DNA of 64,000 bases from Dongia_B sp964406155 (GCA_964406155.1 CAYOQR010000008.1:1-64000); one strand, 5' to 3'. Shown: positions 16,728 to 25,752, counted from the first letter of the stretch. Numbers and translations are program-made. Notes: generated from the sequence alone by a model not told the origin.

Positions 16728-18002
16728 TCAGCGATCGCCCGGATCGACGTCGTCGTAATAGAATTCCGGCAGCGGATCGGCGCGCGGATCGAGCGCGCCG
16801 GCGATGGCCGAGGTCGAGGTCAGCGGCACGAAGCTGGATTGCTCGCGAGCCGGCAAAGCTTCGCGGACGCTCATGCGATAGCGCGTGAAGCCTGCGGTCA
16901 GTACGGCGATACCCGTCAGATAGAAAAACAGGCCGGTCGGCCCCACCCGCCCCATCAGGAAGGAGGCGATCAACGGCCCTGCCGTGGCGCCGATCGACCA
17001 GATGAACAGCATACTGCTATTGGCCGAGACCATGACGGCCCGGTCGATATAATCGAAGGCATGGGCGACCGCGATGGGATAGATGGTCGCCAGACAGCCA
17101 CCCAGCACGGCACTGGCCATCAGCAGGGGCAACAGGGCCGAAGCGCTGACGCTGAGGATCGAAAGGATGAGACTGGATGCCACCGTGCCGATCAGGATCG
17201 TCAGAAGAACCGTCCGACGGTCATAGCGGTCGCTCAACCGGCCGATCGGCCATTGCAGGACGAGACCGCCGAAAACCGGCACACCCATGAAAAGCGAAAC
17301 CTCGAAGACCGACAGGCCGATCTCATTGGCATAGACCGCGCCCAGGGCATAGAAGGCGCCGCTCAGCAGCCCCGCACCGAAAGTTGCCACCACGCCGAGG
17401 GGCGAGGCCAGATAGAGGTTCTTCAGTTTCAGCGGCCGGATGCCGCTGATTTCGGGGCCGGCGACGCGGGTAATGACCACCGGCACCAGGGACAGCGAGG
17501 TCAGCAGTGCGGTGAGGCAGAAAAGTTCGACACCGGAGGTCTCACGGACATTGACGAGAAACTGCCCCAGGCAGGAGGCCAGATAGTTCGTCACCATATA
17601 CATGGAGAGGACCTGGCCGCGATTCTCGTTGCTGCTGCGGACATTGAGCCAGCTCTCGATCGTCGCGTAGAGCGCCGCCATGCAGAATCCGATGATGGCA
17701 CGCAGCACGGCCCAGAGTGCCGGATTGAAGATCAGGGCACAGACCAGCACGGTCACGGTCATCAGGGCGGCGAAGGCGGCGAAGGTTCGGATATGGCCGA
17801 CCCGCTGGATCACCACCTGGCCGTATTTACTGCCCAGCATGAAGCCGGCGTAATAGGCCGACATGATGAGGCCGGTGGTTTCCGCCGAGATATGTTCCGC
17901 ACCGAGGCGGATCGGCAGCAGAATGCCGATCAGGCCATTACCCAGGATCAGGATTCCGGCGCCGATCAGGAGCGAATAGACGGAGCTGAGTGCCTGCAAC
18001 AT
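16728..18002 (-). CDS. MFS transporter (YcaD-like)
   Basis: A 424-residue major facilitator with about 12 hydrophobic segments. The loop-2 motif GSKYGQVVIQRVGH and the loop-8 motif PIGRLSDRYDRR are typical. The overall pattern resembles the YcaD group of uncharacterised permeases. The last 40 residues are hydrophilic and acidic. The substrate is unknown. It is convergent with betA and monocistronic. Confidence 0.8.
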   Translation of the reverse strand: MLQALSSVYSLLIGAGILILGNGLIGILLPIRLGAEHISAETTGLIMSAYYAGFMLGSKYGQVVIQRVGHIRTFAAFAALMTVTVLVCALIFNPALWAVLRAIIGFCMAALYATIESWLNVRSSNENRGQVLSMYMVTNYLASCLGQFLVNVRETSGVELFCLTALLTSLSLVPVVITRVAGPEISGIRPLKLKNLYLASPLGVVATFGAGLLSGAFYALGAVYANEIGLSVFEVSLFMGVPVFGGLVLQWPIGRLSDRYDRRTVLLTILIGTVASSLILSILSVSASALLPLLMASAVLGGCLATIYPIAVAHAFDYIDRAVMVSANSSMLFIWSIGATAGPLIASFLMGRVGPTGLFFYLTGIAVLTAGFTRYRMSVREALPAREQSSFVPLTSTSAIAGALDPRADPLPEFYYDDVDPGDR

Positions 18003-18332
18003 TCTGATGATTATCCCGTCTCAAACCGCTTCGACGATCACGTTATCGGGGCCATGCCACAACCGGCGGCATCTAAGCAATGTCAAATTGCCCCGGCACG
18101 GCATGGAGCGACCAGTTCTGACCGGATAGCGAATCGCCTGTGACCGCCCGCACAATGCGGACGCACGGACGCTTTCACCAGTCCGGTCGCAACCGCAATT
18201 TCATGGACATGATCTGATTCCCCTCCCCGCTCCGGTGTTTGCGGTTATGCTCCGCAAATTGCCATACCGGCGCCGCCACGATGGCACTATGTTCACCTCG
18301 AGGCAATATCCCGCCGCAATCCGGAAACCGAC
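18003..18332. other. Intergenic region between divergent MFS and HIT genes
   Basis: 330 nt without a convincing gene. An inverted repeat TTTGCGG/CCGCAAA (18238-18244 with 18252-18258) lies in the likely leader of the HIT gene. Confidence 0.5.
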
Positions 18333-18767
18333 ATGACAGATTTCGCCCTGCATCCCCAGCTCGCCAAGGACACCCTACCCATCGTCGACTGGCCGGTCTG
18401 TCGTGTCCTGCGGATGAACGACACCACTTATCCCTGGCTGATCCTGGTGCCGCGCCGTGCCCAGTGCCGGGAGATCGCCGAACTGCCGCGCGGCGAGCGC
18501 CATATCCTAATCGATGAGATCGCCCGGGCCAGCAAGGCCCTGCAGCGCGAATGCCAGCCGGAGAAAATCAATGTCGGCGCGCTCGGCAATATGGTGCCGC
18601 AATTGCATATCCATGTGATCGCGAGACTCACCAGCGACCCGGCCTGGCCGAAACCGGTCTGGGGCGTGAAGCCGCCCGTCCTGTTCACACCGGACGCCGC
18701 CCGGGCCGAGATCGCCCGTTGGCGCGACGTCTTCAATGCGATGCCTTTGGACGGCCGGGAAAGCTGA
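18333..18767 (+). CDS. HIT-domain nucleotide hydrolase/transferase
   Basis: A 144-residue histidine-triad protein. QLHIHVIAR gives the His-x-His-x pattern; the usual third His is replaced, since the motif reads HIHVIA instead of HxHxH. WLILVPRR and the NVGALGN segment are family features. HIT proteins act on nucleoside phosphoramidates or dinucleotides. The substrate here is unknown. Its stop abuts that of the convergent small membrane gene. Confidence 0.85.
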   Translation: MTDFALHPQLAKDTLPIVDWPVCRVLRMNDTTYPWLILVPRRAQCREIAELPRGERHILIDEIARASKALQRECQPEKINVGALGNMVPQLHIHVIARLTSDPAWPKPVWGVKPPVLFTPDAARAEIARWRDVFNAMPLDGRES

Positions 18768-18989
18768 TCAATAACCGTAGCGGCTCCGGAACTCCTGGCC
18801 GGTCAAAAGACTGACCAGATGCCCCAGCATGACGATGGCGATGACGGCCGCCAGGAATTGAACGCCGAACCAGGGCAGGATCGGCAGGAAGCGCCGCTCG
18901 AAGGGCCGGCGCAATTGCCAATTGGCAAAGACGATCACGGCGATCGACGCACCGAGAATGCCAAGAGTCGTATTGAGATTAGGCGTCAT
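18768..18989 (-). CDS. Two-helix small membrane protein (hypothetical)
   Basis: A 73-residue protein from the ATG at 18989 with two predicted transmembrane stretches (about residues 7-24 and 37-60) joined by a basic loop, WQLRRPFERR. I do not recognise a family. A longer in-frame start at 19100 would run across the hairpin at 19031-19067, so I reject it. The Shine-Dalgarno is weak. Confidence 0.65.
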   Translation of the reverse strand: MTPNLNTTLGILGASIAVIVFANWQLRRPFERRFLPILPWFGVQFLAAVIAIVMLGHLVSLLTGQEFRSRYGY

Positions 18990-19030
18990 GCCGCCGTCAT
19001 ACCGTAACTGAAAAACCGGAACCGAAAGCA

Positions 19031-19067
19031 AAGGGCGCCGGACCAGCCTTGCCGGTCCGGCGCCCTT
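19031..19067 (-). terminator. Terminator of the second binding-protein gene
   Basis: A perfect 14-bp stem (19031-19044 with 19054-19067) with a 9-nt loop lies 26 nt after the stop of the gene ending at 19093 and is followed on the minus strand by TGCTTTC. Confidence 0.75.
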
Positions 19068-19092
19068 CTTTCTTAGCAGAGCGGTATGGCGA

Positions 19093-20064
19093 TCAACCAC
19101 CGATCTTTTGCTGCACCGCCACCAGGCCGTCCTTGCCGTCGATGGTGGTGACGCCGTTCAACCAGGTTTTCACCAGATCGGGCGTCTGGCGCATCATCTG
19201 CGCCGCCGCCTGCTGCGCCGTCTTGCCCTGTTTCAGCATCATCTGGATGCCGTGATTCTCGAAATCGACCGTGAAGCGCAGGTGTTGGAACAGCTTCGCG
19301 ATATTGGGGCATGCCTGGGCATAGCCCTTGCGCGACAAAGTGTAGACGTCCGAGCTGCCGAAGTTCTTGCCGAAGATATCGTCGCCGCCCGCGAGATAGG
19401 TGATGTTGTAATCGACATTCATGGCATGGGGTTCCCAGCCCATGAAGGCGATCCATTTCTCCTTGTGATAGGCCTTGCTGAGCTGGGTCAGCATGCCCTG
19501 CTCGCTGGATTCGACGACCTTCCATTTGCCGAGACCGAAGGCATCCTTCTGCACCGCATCGATCAGCGGCTGATTGCTGCCCGGCTCAATGCCGTAGATC
19601 TTGTGATCGAACTTGTCGCCGAACTTCGCCAGGTCGGCGAAACTCTTCACCCCCGCCGTGGCGACATAGGTCGGCACCGCTACGGTGTATTTCGCGCCCA
19701 GCAGATTGGGGCCGAGGACATCGATCGATCCCTCGTCGAAATATTGTTTGAACTGTACGTCCTGGACCGGCCGCCAGTTGCCCATGAAGACATCGAGCTT
19801 GCCGAGCTTCAGCGCCTGATAGACCACATCGAGACCCAGCAGATCGCTTTTCAGGCGATACCCCAGTCCTTCCGTCAGGACCTGGGCGACACCGGTGGTG
19901 AAGGCGATATCGGTCCAACCCAGCTCCGCCACATGGACCGATTGGCACGCCTCGGGATCCGCCGCCAAAGCCGGGCGGACAGGCAGTCCCGTCCCCAACC
20001 CCAGAACGCCGAGCCCCGTTGCCGCCGCAACGGCCAGATACGCCAATTTCCGGTAATCGATCAT
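19093..20064 (-). CDS. Orphan choline/betaine-type periplasmic binding protein
   Basis: A 323-residue OpuAC-family protein with a signal peptide ending near ALA, residue 34. It is a diverged paralogue of choX. The binding-box positions W50, D52, W97, Y126 and W210 match the choX set with almost identical spacing, so a quaternary ammonium ligand is expected. No permease or ATPase gene is adjacent, so it may feed the choVW transporter. It is divergent from its own TetR regulator, with a 26-bp palindrome between them. Ligand could be choline, betaine, carnitine or another trimethylammonium compound. Confidence 0.85.
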   Translation of the reverse strand: MIDYRKLAYLAVAAATGLGVLGLGTGLPVRPALAADPEACQSVHVAELGWTDIAFTTGVAQVLTEGLGYRLKSDLLGLDVVYQALKLGKLDVFMGNWRPVQDVQFKQYFDEGSIDVLGPNLLGAKYTVAVPTYVATAGVKSFADLAKFGDKFDHKIYGIEPGSNQPLIDAVQKDAFGLGKWKVVESSEQGMLTQLSKAYHKEKWIAFMGWEPHAMNVDYNITYLAGGDDIFGKNFGSSDVYTLSRKGYAQACPNIAKLFQHLRFTVDFENHGIQMMLKQGKTAQQAAAQMMRQTPDLVKTWLNGVTTIDGKDGLVAVQQKIGG

Positions 20065-20158
20065 CTCGTTGAGCTCCCCAGCTTCGTCGATTTGTCGCGC
20101 GACACCCGGCCCAGCCGGCCGGTTCGCCGATTGCGGAGAGACCGTAAGGCGGTAGTAT

Positions 20159-20198
20159 TTGTTGGGTCAACAAAAAACTGGATGATCATCCAGTTTTT
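20159..20198. promoter_or_regulatory. Palindromic operator between orphan binding protein and TetR
   Basis: 20173-20198 is a perfect 26-bp palindrome with core CTGGATGATCATCCAG. It is preceded by TTGTT-N5-AACAA (20159-20173). The spacing and symmetry fit a TetR-dimer operator controlling both divergent genes. Confidence 0.65.
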
Positions 20199-20287
20199 CA
20201 TGTGACAAGAAAAAATCCTTATTGACCAACTTAACCAATTGGGCAGGTTAGGCAGTGAGAGGTTTTCCGAGCCGCCGCTCAGGACGG

Positions 20288-20896
20288 ATGGCCACCGGGG
20301 ACAAGCGGGGAGAAGACGGCGTGCGCACCAGCATCGAAACGATCCGCAAGCGGGAATTGATCGAAGCCGCCTATGAGGCTTTCCGCCAATACGGCTTCCG
20401 CGGCCTCACCATGGCGCGCATCGGCAAGCAGGCCGGCATGTCCCACGGGATCATCAATTATTACTTCAAGAGCAAGGACGACTTGCTGATCGCCATGGTG
20501 CGTTATGCCAACCGGCTGATCATGGAGGACGTTAACCGGCGTCTGTCCACCGCCACCACGCCCCTCGCCCGGCTGGATGCGATCATCGAAGGCAATTTCC
20601 CGCCGCATCTCTACGACCGGGCGACCGCGAGCGCCTGGGTGTCCTTCTATTCCGCCGTCCCGGAACATGCGGAATTCGACCGCCTGCAGACCCTGTTCTA
20701 CCGCCGGCTGCGCAGCAACCTGCTCGATTGCTTCGACCATCTGGTCGCACGCGACGAGGCCGAAATCCTGGTCAAGGGGATCAGCGTCATGATCGACGGC
20801 ATGTGGATGCGCTGCGCCATCGAGAAGGCCGGGTTGGACCGTGAGGAAGCCGTGTCCCTGATCAAGGACTTCGCCCATCGCCGGTTGCAAGGATAA
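20288..20896 (+). CDS. TetR-family regulator (BetI-like)
   Basis: A roughly 202-residue TetR protein. The helix-turn-helix is in IGKQAGMSHGIINYYFKSKDDLL, and the C-terminal half resembles BetI (SAWVSFYSAVPE). Start is uncertain: ATG 20288 has AGGA 3 nt upstream, GTG 20321 has GGGGAGAAG about 6-14 nt upstream, and GTG 20255 is also open. The last would give a 213-residue protein. It probably represses the divergent binding-protein gene, releasing on its ligand. Confidence 0.85.
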   Translation: MATGDKRGEDGVRTSIETIRKRELIEAAYEAFRQYGFRGLTMARIGKQAGMSHGIINYYFKSKDDLLIAMVRYANRLIMEDVNRRLSTATTPLARLDAIIEGNFPPHLYDRATASAWVSFYSAVPEHAEFDRLQTLFYRRLRSNLLDCFDHLVARDEAEILVKGISVMIDGMWMRCAIEKAGLDREEAVSLIKDFAHRRLQG

Positions 20897-20901
20897 CGTC
20901 G

Positions 20902-21273
20902 TTAGGGTGCAGTCTGCGGCCCGTTATTCTGCTGGCGCAACCCGTTTCGCAACGCATTCTCGGCCCGCCAATAATCCTGCTGCGACTGGTGCAGATTATC
21001 TGTCGAGTCCCGTAACTGCTGCTGCATATTCAACTGCTGCAACGGCGTGGTCTGGGGCGAAGACTGCTGCAACTGCGTCCGGAGACGCTGCTGCTCCAGA
21101 TCGTCCTGCTGCATCTGCATCCGTTGCGAATTGAGTTGGCGCTGCAAGTCATTGATGGAGGGTTGCTGCTGCAACACGTTGCAGCCTTGGGTCGGCAGAC
21201 AGGCAGCCTCAGCCACCGCCAGCGGCGGCAGCATCAGCAAGCTTCCTAACAAAATAGAAGCGATCCGCTGCAT
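20902..21273 (-). CDS. Secreted Gln-rich coiled-coil protein (hypothetical)
   Basis: A 123-residue protein with a signal peptide (about residues 1-23, ending AEA). The mature part has about 27 Gln in 99 residues, in QQQ, MQMQQ and LQQ clusters with heptad-like spacing suggesting coiled coil, and two Cys near its N-terminus. GGGAG lies about 9 nt before the ATG. The family is not recognised. It is convergent with the TetR gene, 5 bp apart. Confidence 0.75.
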   Translation of the reverse strand: MQRIASILLGSLLMLPPLAVAEAACLPTQGCNVLQQQPSINDLQRQLNSQRMQMQQDDLEQQRLRTQLQQSSPQTTPLQQLNMQQQLRDSTDNLHQSQQDYWRAENALRNGLRQQNNGPQTAP

Positions 21274-21361
21274 ATCTCATACTCCCGATCACCTCCAATT
21301 CAGGTGGTCAGTGGGAGGCAATTCCGCAAGCGGTGCGCCTGTTACTTCCAGCGCTTGATGC

Positions 21362-22144
21362 TCAGAGGACGGCGACGATCCGCCGAACCACGGTCGCCGC
21401 CATCGGCGCGACCGCAGCAACGAATTGGCCGAAATCGAGATGGCTGTCCCGGCCCGCAAGATCGCTCAGCGAGCGGACGACGATGGCCGGCAAGCCGGCG
21501 CCGGCTGCAACCTGGGCCACCGCCGCTCCTTCCATTTCCACTGCCAAAGCCTGGAAATCCCGATGCAGGCGCTCGCGCTCGGTTTCGCTGTTGATGAACT
21601 GATCGCCGCTGAGGATCGGCCCGAAAGCCAGCCGCACGCGGCGATCCTTGCGCTGCCCCTGGGCTTCCATCTGGACCGCCATGTCCTCGGGCAGATCGAA
21701 GGAGGTATCGCGCAGCGCGGCCTGGACCCGTTCCAGCAATGCCGGCTCGACGGGAAAGGCGATGTCATGCCGACGCTCGCCCAAAGGCGGCTCAGCCGGC
21801 CGGAAGGGACGCAGTCCCCGGTCGGTGAGGTGACCGTAATCATGTTGGATGAGCCGGTCCGCCACGACGATATCGGCAATCGCCAGCTCCGGTGCCAGAC
21901 CGCCGGCAACGCCCGATACCATCAAGGCCCGGCAATCATAGCGGTCCGTCAGCACCGTCGCCTGGATGGCGGCCGCCACCTTGCCGCAACCGCTTTCAGT
22001 GACGATGACCGGCCGGCCGTCGAGCTTGCCCCGGGTCATCGGACGCCCGGCGATTGTGCCGCCTTCGGCCCCGCTCAGCCAGTCGGTCAGCAGCACCCGT
22101 TCCTCGGGCATGGCGCAGATGATACCGATGGGACGCTCAGTCAT
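21362..22144 (-). CDS. 5'-methylthioadenosine/S-adenosylhomocysteine nucleosidase-like
   Basis: A 260-residue nucleoside phosphorylase-fold protein. IGIICAMPEE at the N-terminus, SGVAGGL, AVEMEGAAVAQVA with the ribose-contacting glutamates, and the SLSD catalytic Asp are all present. MTA/SAH hydrolysis is the best guess; a hopanoid-type nucleosidase (HpnG) cannot be excluded given hpn genes elsewhere. I start at 22144 since the segment before it reads as unstructured. It is monocistronic. Confidence 0.75.
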   Translation of the reverse strand: MTERPIGIICAMPEERVLLTDWLSGAEGGTIAGRPMTRGKLDGRPVIVTESGCGKVAAAIQATVLTDRYDCRALMVSGVAGGLAPELAIADIVVADRLIQHDYGHLTDRGLRPFRPAEPPLGERRHDIAFPVEPALLERVQAALRDTSFDLPEDMAVQMEAQGQRKDRRVRLAFGPILSGDQFINSETERERLHRDFQALAVEMEGAAVAQVAAGAGLPAIVVRSLSDLAGRDSHLDFGQFVAAVAPMAATVVRRIVAVL

Positions 22145-22237
22145 GACACGGCGGCTTTCAAGAATGTGGGATGTGCGGCCTGTATAGCCCGAACCGACGA
22201 CCGGCGGAAGCGCCGGAGAAAGCCGCGGGGAAAGCAA

Positions 22238-22261
22238 AAGGGCGGCCTGAGGACCGCCCTT
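22238..22261 (-). terminator. Terminator of the sulfite-assimilation operon
   Basis: An 8-bp perfect stem (22238-22245 with 22254-22261) with an 8-nt loop lies about 50 nt beyond the DUF934 stop. On the minus strand it is followed by TTGCTTTCC. Confidence 0.65.
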
Positions 22262-22309
22262 TCGTCATCCCGCTTGGGGAAGAATATCGGACTGAAAAGG
22301 ATCCGGGGC

Positions 22310-22864
22310 TCAATAGGCCCACATGGCCGCGACGCTGTCATTGACCACGGTGCTGGCATTGACGCTGGCCTGCTTCTTGCCGTGGCGCAGCGACATGGCG
22401 GTCTTACGCTCATCCGCCGCCGGCTGATACCAGACCGAGAATTCGGCCAGGGCATCCAGATAGCCGTCGACCGGCTTGCCGTCGGGCAGTTCGACCGCGT
22501 CGATGCCGCAGCGGATCATGAAGAGATACTGGTCGCGCAAGATGCTGCCGACTGCCCGGATCTCGCCCTTGAAACCTAGGCGGTCACGCAGCAGGCGGGC
22601 CTGCGAGAAGGCGCGGCCGTCGCTGAATTTCGGGAACTCGACAACGACCAGCGACAGGCGGTCGATATCGTTGGCCAGGGCCAGCGGCGCCTGGCTGTTC
22701 TGCAGCCGTACGCCGATCAGGCGATTGCTGGTGCGCAAGGCAGCCTCGTCCCGGCGCCAGCGTTCGAGCGACACGATGACACTGCCGCTTTCCGGCAGTG
22801 CCGCGTCGTCGCTCAATTCTTGCCACTCATTCGGCTGCAGGGCGCCGTGCTTGAGAATTGCCAT
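22310..22864 (-). CDS. DUF934 family protein of the sulfite-reduction operon
   Basis: A 184-residue protein with the RLIGVRLQN and FSDGRAFSQARLLRDRLGFKGEIRA features of DUF934. Members are routinely encoded beside sulfite reductase; their biochemical role is not settled. The start at 22864 is set by a full AAGGAGG 6 nt upstream. It overlaps the end of the reductase gene by 38 bp, so it is translationally coupled. It is the last gene of the operon; the commonly adjacent cysH is not present. Confidence 0.85.
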   Translation of the reverse strand: MAILKHGALQPNEWQELSDDAALPESGSVIVSLERWRRDEAALRTSNRLIGVRLQNSQAPLALANDIDRLSLVVVEFPKFSDGRAFSQARLLRDRLGFKGEIRAVGSILRDQYLFMIRCGIDAVELPDGKPVDGYLDALAEFSVWYQPAADERKTAMSLRHGKKQASVNASTVVNDSVAAMWAY

Positions 22865-24509
22865 AGAGGGCCTCCTTGAAAGGATCGATGCCGATCCGGC
22901 GGTAAGTATCGATGAAACGTTCAGCCGCGCCGTCGCGCTTGTCGAGATAGGTGTCGACGATCTTCTCGATCGCGCCGACCACATCCTCGGTGGAGAAAGA
23001 CGGGCCGACGATCTTGCCGATCGAGGCATCGTCCTTCGACGAGCCGCCGAGCGTGATCTGATAGAATTCCTCGCCCTGCTTATCGACACCGAGGATGCCG
23101 ATATGGCCGACATGGTGGTGGCCGCAGGCATTGATGCAGCCGGAGATGTTGAGCCGCAGCTCGCCAATCTCCGCCAGCCGCTTCTGGTCGCTGAAATGAC
23201 GGCTGATGCGCTGCGCCACCGGGATCGACCGGGCATTGGCGAGATTGCAGTAATCGAGGCCCGGGCAGGCGATCATGTCGGTGATGAAGCCGACATTGGA
23301 CGTCGCCATCTTCGACGCGCTGAGGCGCTGCCAGAGGGCGAAGAGGTCCTGCTTGCGCACATGGGCCAGCACCAGGTTCTGGTGATGGGTGACGCGGATT
23401 TCGCCGAAGCTGTATTCGTCGGCGAGGTCGGCGACGATATCCATCTGATCCGCCGAAGCATCGCCCGGCGCGCCGCCTTCCGGCTTCAACGAGACATCGA
23501 CGATGGCATAGCCCGGCGTCCGGTGCGGCTTCACATTGCTCTGCACCCAGCGGCCGAATTCGGGATTGGCCTTGCGGGCCGCTTCGAATTCCGGCTGCCA
23601 GTCCGGCAGGCTCTCATAGGCCGGCAACGCGAAGTATTTCTGGATGCGGGCGATCTCTTCCTGGGGCAGCGTCAGGGCGCTGTCCTTGATCGACTGCCAT
23701 TCCTCCTCGACCAGACGGCTGAATTCCTCGGTGCCGGTCGCGGTCACCAGGATCTTGATCCGCGCCTTGTAGAGGTTGTCGCGGCGGCCGAGCTGGTTGT
23801 AGACGCGCAGGATCGCTTCCAGATAGGAGAGCAGATGCTCCTTCGGCAGGAACGACTTGATCGCCACGCCGATCACCGGCGTGCGGCCCAGGCCGCCACC
23901 GACCCAGACCTCGAACCCGACCTCGCCGGCATCGTTCTTCAGCATGCGCAGGCCGATATCATGCACCCGCACGGCGGCACGATCGGTCGGCGCGCCGGTC
24001 ACGGCGATCTTGAACTTGCGCGGCAGGAAGGCGAATTCCGGATGCAGGGTCGACCACTGCCGGATGATCTCGGCATAGACCCGTGGGTCCTCGATCTCGT
24101 CGACCGCAACGCCGGCATAATGGTCGGCCGTCACATTGCGGATGCAATTGCCGCTGGTCTGGATGGCATGCATCTCGACCTCGGCCAGATGATTCAGGAT
24201 CGTCGGGATTTCATCGAGCTGGGGCCAGTTGTACTGGATGTTCTGCCGGGTGGTGAAATGGCCGAAGCCGCGATCATAACGCCGCGCGATGAAGCCGAGC
24301 TTGCGCAACTGGCGCGATGACAGCGTGCCATAAGGAATGGCGACCCGCAGCATATAGGCATGTAGCTGCAGATAGACGCCGTTCTGCAGACGCAGCGGGC
24401 GGAACTGGTCCTCGGTGATCGCGCCGGCCAGGCGGCGCTCGACCTGACCGGTGAACTGCCTCACGCGTTCACGGACAAAGGTCGCATCGAATTCGTCGTA
24501 ACGATACAT
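22827..24509 (-). CDS. Nitrite/sulfite reductase hemoprotein
   Basis: A 560-residue siroheme and 4Fe-4S enzyme, assigned to six-electron sulfite reduction because of the cys-type neighbours. The siroheme/Fe-S signature is CPGLDYCNLANA and LRLNISGCINACGHHHVG, giving the Cys-x5-Cys and Cys-x3-Cys ligands. TSGNCIRNVTADHYAG is the substrate-binding region. Two ferredoxin-like halves are visible. Electron donor is unknown; no flavoprotein subunit is nearby, suggesting ferredoxin. Confidence 0.92.
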   Translation of the reverse strand: MYRYDEFDATFVRERVRQFTGQVERRLAGAITEDQFRPLRLQNGVYLQLHAYMLRVAIPYGTLSSRQLRKLGFIARRYDRGFGHFTTRQNIQYNWPQLDEIPTILNHLAEVEMHAIQTSGNCIRNVTADHYAGVAVDEIEDPRVYAEIIRQWSTLHPEFAFLPRKFKIAVTGAPTDRAAVRVHDIGLRMLKNDAGEVGFEVWVGGGLGRTPVIGVAIKSFLPKEHLLSYLEAILRVYNQLGRRDNLYKARIKILVTATGTEEFSRLVEEEWQSIKDSALTLPQEEIARIQKYFALPAYESLPDWQPEFEAARKANPEFGRWVQSNVKPHRTPGYAIVDVSLKPEGGAPGDASADQMDIVADLADEYSFGEIRVTHHQNLVLAHVRKQDLFALWQRLSASKMATSNVGFITDMIACPGLDYCNLANARSIPVAQRISRHFSDQKRLAEIGELRLNISGCINACGHHHVGHIGILGVDKQGEEFYQITLGGSSKDDASIGKIVGPSFSTEDVVGAIEKIVDTYLDKRDGAAERFIDTYRRIGIDPFKEALYGNSQARRPAAE

Positions 24510-24515
24510 TCTTAC

Positions 24516-24824
24516 TCAGCCCTCAATACGCCCGGTCCAGGAACCGACTTCGGCCTCGACCGTCGGTCTGCCGCTGGCGCGGATATGCTCACGGGTATTG
24601 GTCGGCCGGGGAGCGCCCTCCTCCAGGGCAACGTCAATCAGATAGGGACCGACGATCCGGCTCGCCTTGACCTCTCCCTCGGCAGCAGCCAGGGCCGCAT
24701 CGGCAGCGGGCTTATCCCGCAGCAGCTCGCCATCGGTGAATTGCGTCGCCCAACTGCCGCCCTTCGCCAGGTAGACGACAATCCCGTCATGCAGCCGGTT
24801 CGCGGTGACCATTTGTGCAGACAT
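24516..24824 (-). CDS. DUF2849 family protein
   Basis: A 102-residue protein with the VTANRLHDGIVVYLA opening typical of DUF2849, which is found between siroheme synthase and sulfite reductase genes in alphaproteobacteria. Function is unknown. Start at 24824 is preferred over 24866 because AGGAGCGGAAAG lies just upstream. It is separated by 10 bp from the siroheme gene and 6 bp from the reductase gene. Confidence 0.85.
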   Translation of the reverse strand: MSAQMVTANRLHDGIVVYLAKGGSWATQFTDGELLRDKPAADAALAAAEGEVKASRIVGPYLIDVALEEGAPRPTNTREHIRASGRPTVEAEVGSWTGRIEG

Positions 24825-24834
24825 CTTTCCGCTC

Positions 24835-25752
24835 CTATTCTGCCACAGCGCGCAGCCCGACGGCATGATCCGTCAGTGCGCGCTTCAAACGCACCACGCG
24901 ATGCCCCGCCAGGACTTCGTCCTGCAGCAGAGGTTCGCCGGCCTCGTTGGTCAAAACCACCCGGCGCGCATCGCGGCGGGCAAAGTCGATCACGGCAGCC
25001 GGCACGGCGGCGTCATGCATCACCACATCGGCCTGCCGCAGCAGACGCAGATCGCGCAGGGTCAGCAATTCCGGGTCGTCGCTGACGACCAATGTGACGA
25101 CCTCGCCCTGCAATGCTCCCTGGCGGCGATTGATCGCACGGATCACTTCGCGCGCCGCCTGGCGTTCGTCGCCGGACAGAACCGCCTCGGCCACCGGGCC
25201 TTCGAAGAAATCTTCCCAGAAGCGCCGCCGGGCGACGCCGTCGCTGAGGCGCTCATGGACCGCGCTGCGGAAGCGCCGTGCGAAAGCTGCAAGACGGCCG
25301 ATCTGCTGCGGCAACACGCTTTCGATCGCGGCCCGCACCTTGCGGGCCAGAACCGGCGCGGCGCCATTGGTGGAAATCGCCACCACGACATCGCCGCGAT
25401 CGACCACCGCCGGCATGACGAGGTCCGTCATTTCCGGCCGGTCGACGACATTCACCAGGATATTCGCGGCCTTCGCGGCACCGACCACACGCCGGTCCAC
25501 CGTCTCGTCCTCATTGGCGCTGAACACCAGTTGATGAGCGGCGACATCGCCCGCCTGGAAATCGCGTTCGACCAGGACGGCATCCACATCCCGCGCCGCC
25601 GCCAGCAGATCCGCACTGAAGGTCGGGGCCACCACCATGCACCGCGCCCCCACCGCCGCCAGCAGGCGCAACTTCGCCGCCGCAGCTTCACCGCCACCGA
25701 CCAGCAGAACCGGTCGATCCTTGAGCTTGATGAACAGCGGGAAAGCCTGCAT
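24835..25752 (-). CDS. cysG: Siroheme synthase with a shortened methyltransferase tail
   Basis: A 305-residue protein. Residues 1-110 form the precorrin-2 dehydrogenase/ferrochelatase NAD-binding part (VLLVGGGEAAAAKL), then the siroheme dimerisation segments. Residues about 207-300 resemble only the beginning of a SUMT methyltransferase domain (DDPELLTLRDLRLLRQADVVMHD). The Gly-rich SAM loop expected just before it reads VVSDDPELL instead of GAGPGDPELL, and the remaining two thirds of the domain is absent. So it likely does the last steps of siroheme synthesis without methylation. First gene of the sulfite operon. Confidence 0.85.
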   Translation of the reverse strand: MQAFPLFIKLKDRPVLLVGGGEAAAAKLRLLAAVGARCMVVAPTFSADLLAAARDVDAVLVERDFQAGDVAAHQLVFSANEDETVDRRVVGAAKAANILVNVVDRPEMTDLVMPAVVDRGDVVVAISTNGAAPVLARKVRAAIESVLPQQIGRLAAFARRFRSAVHERLSDGVARRRFWEDFFEGPVAEAVLSGDERQAAREVIRAINRRQGALQGEVVTLVVSDDPELLTLRDLRLLRQADVVMHDAAVPAAVIDFARRDARRVVLTNEAGEPLLQDEVLAGHRVVRLKRALTDHAVGLRAVAE

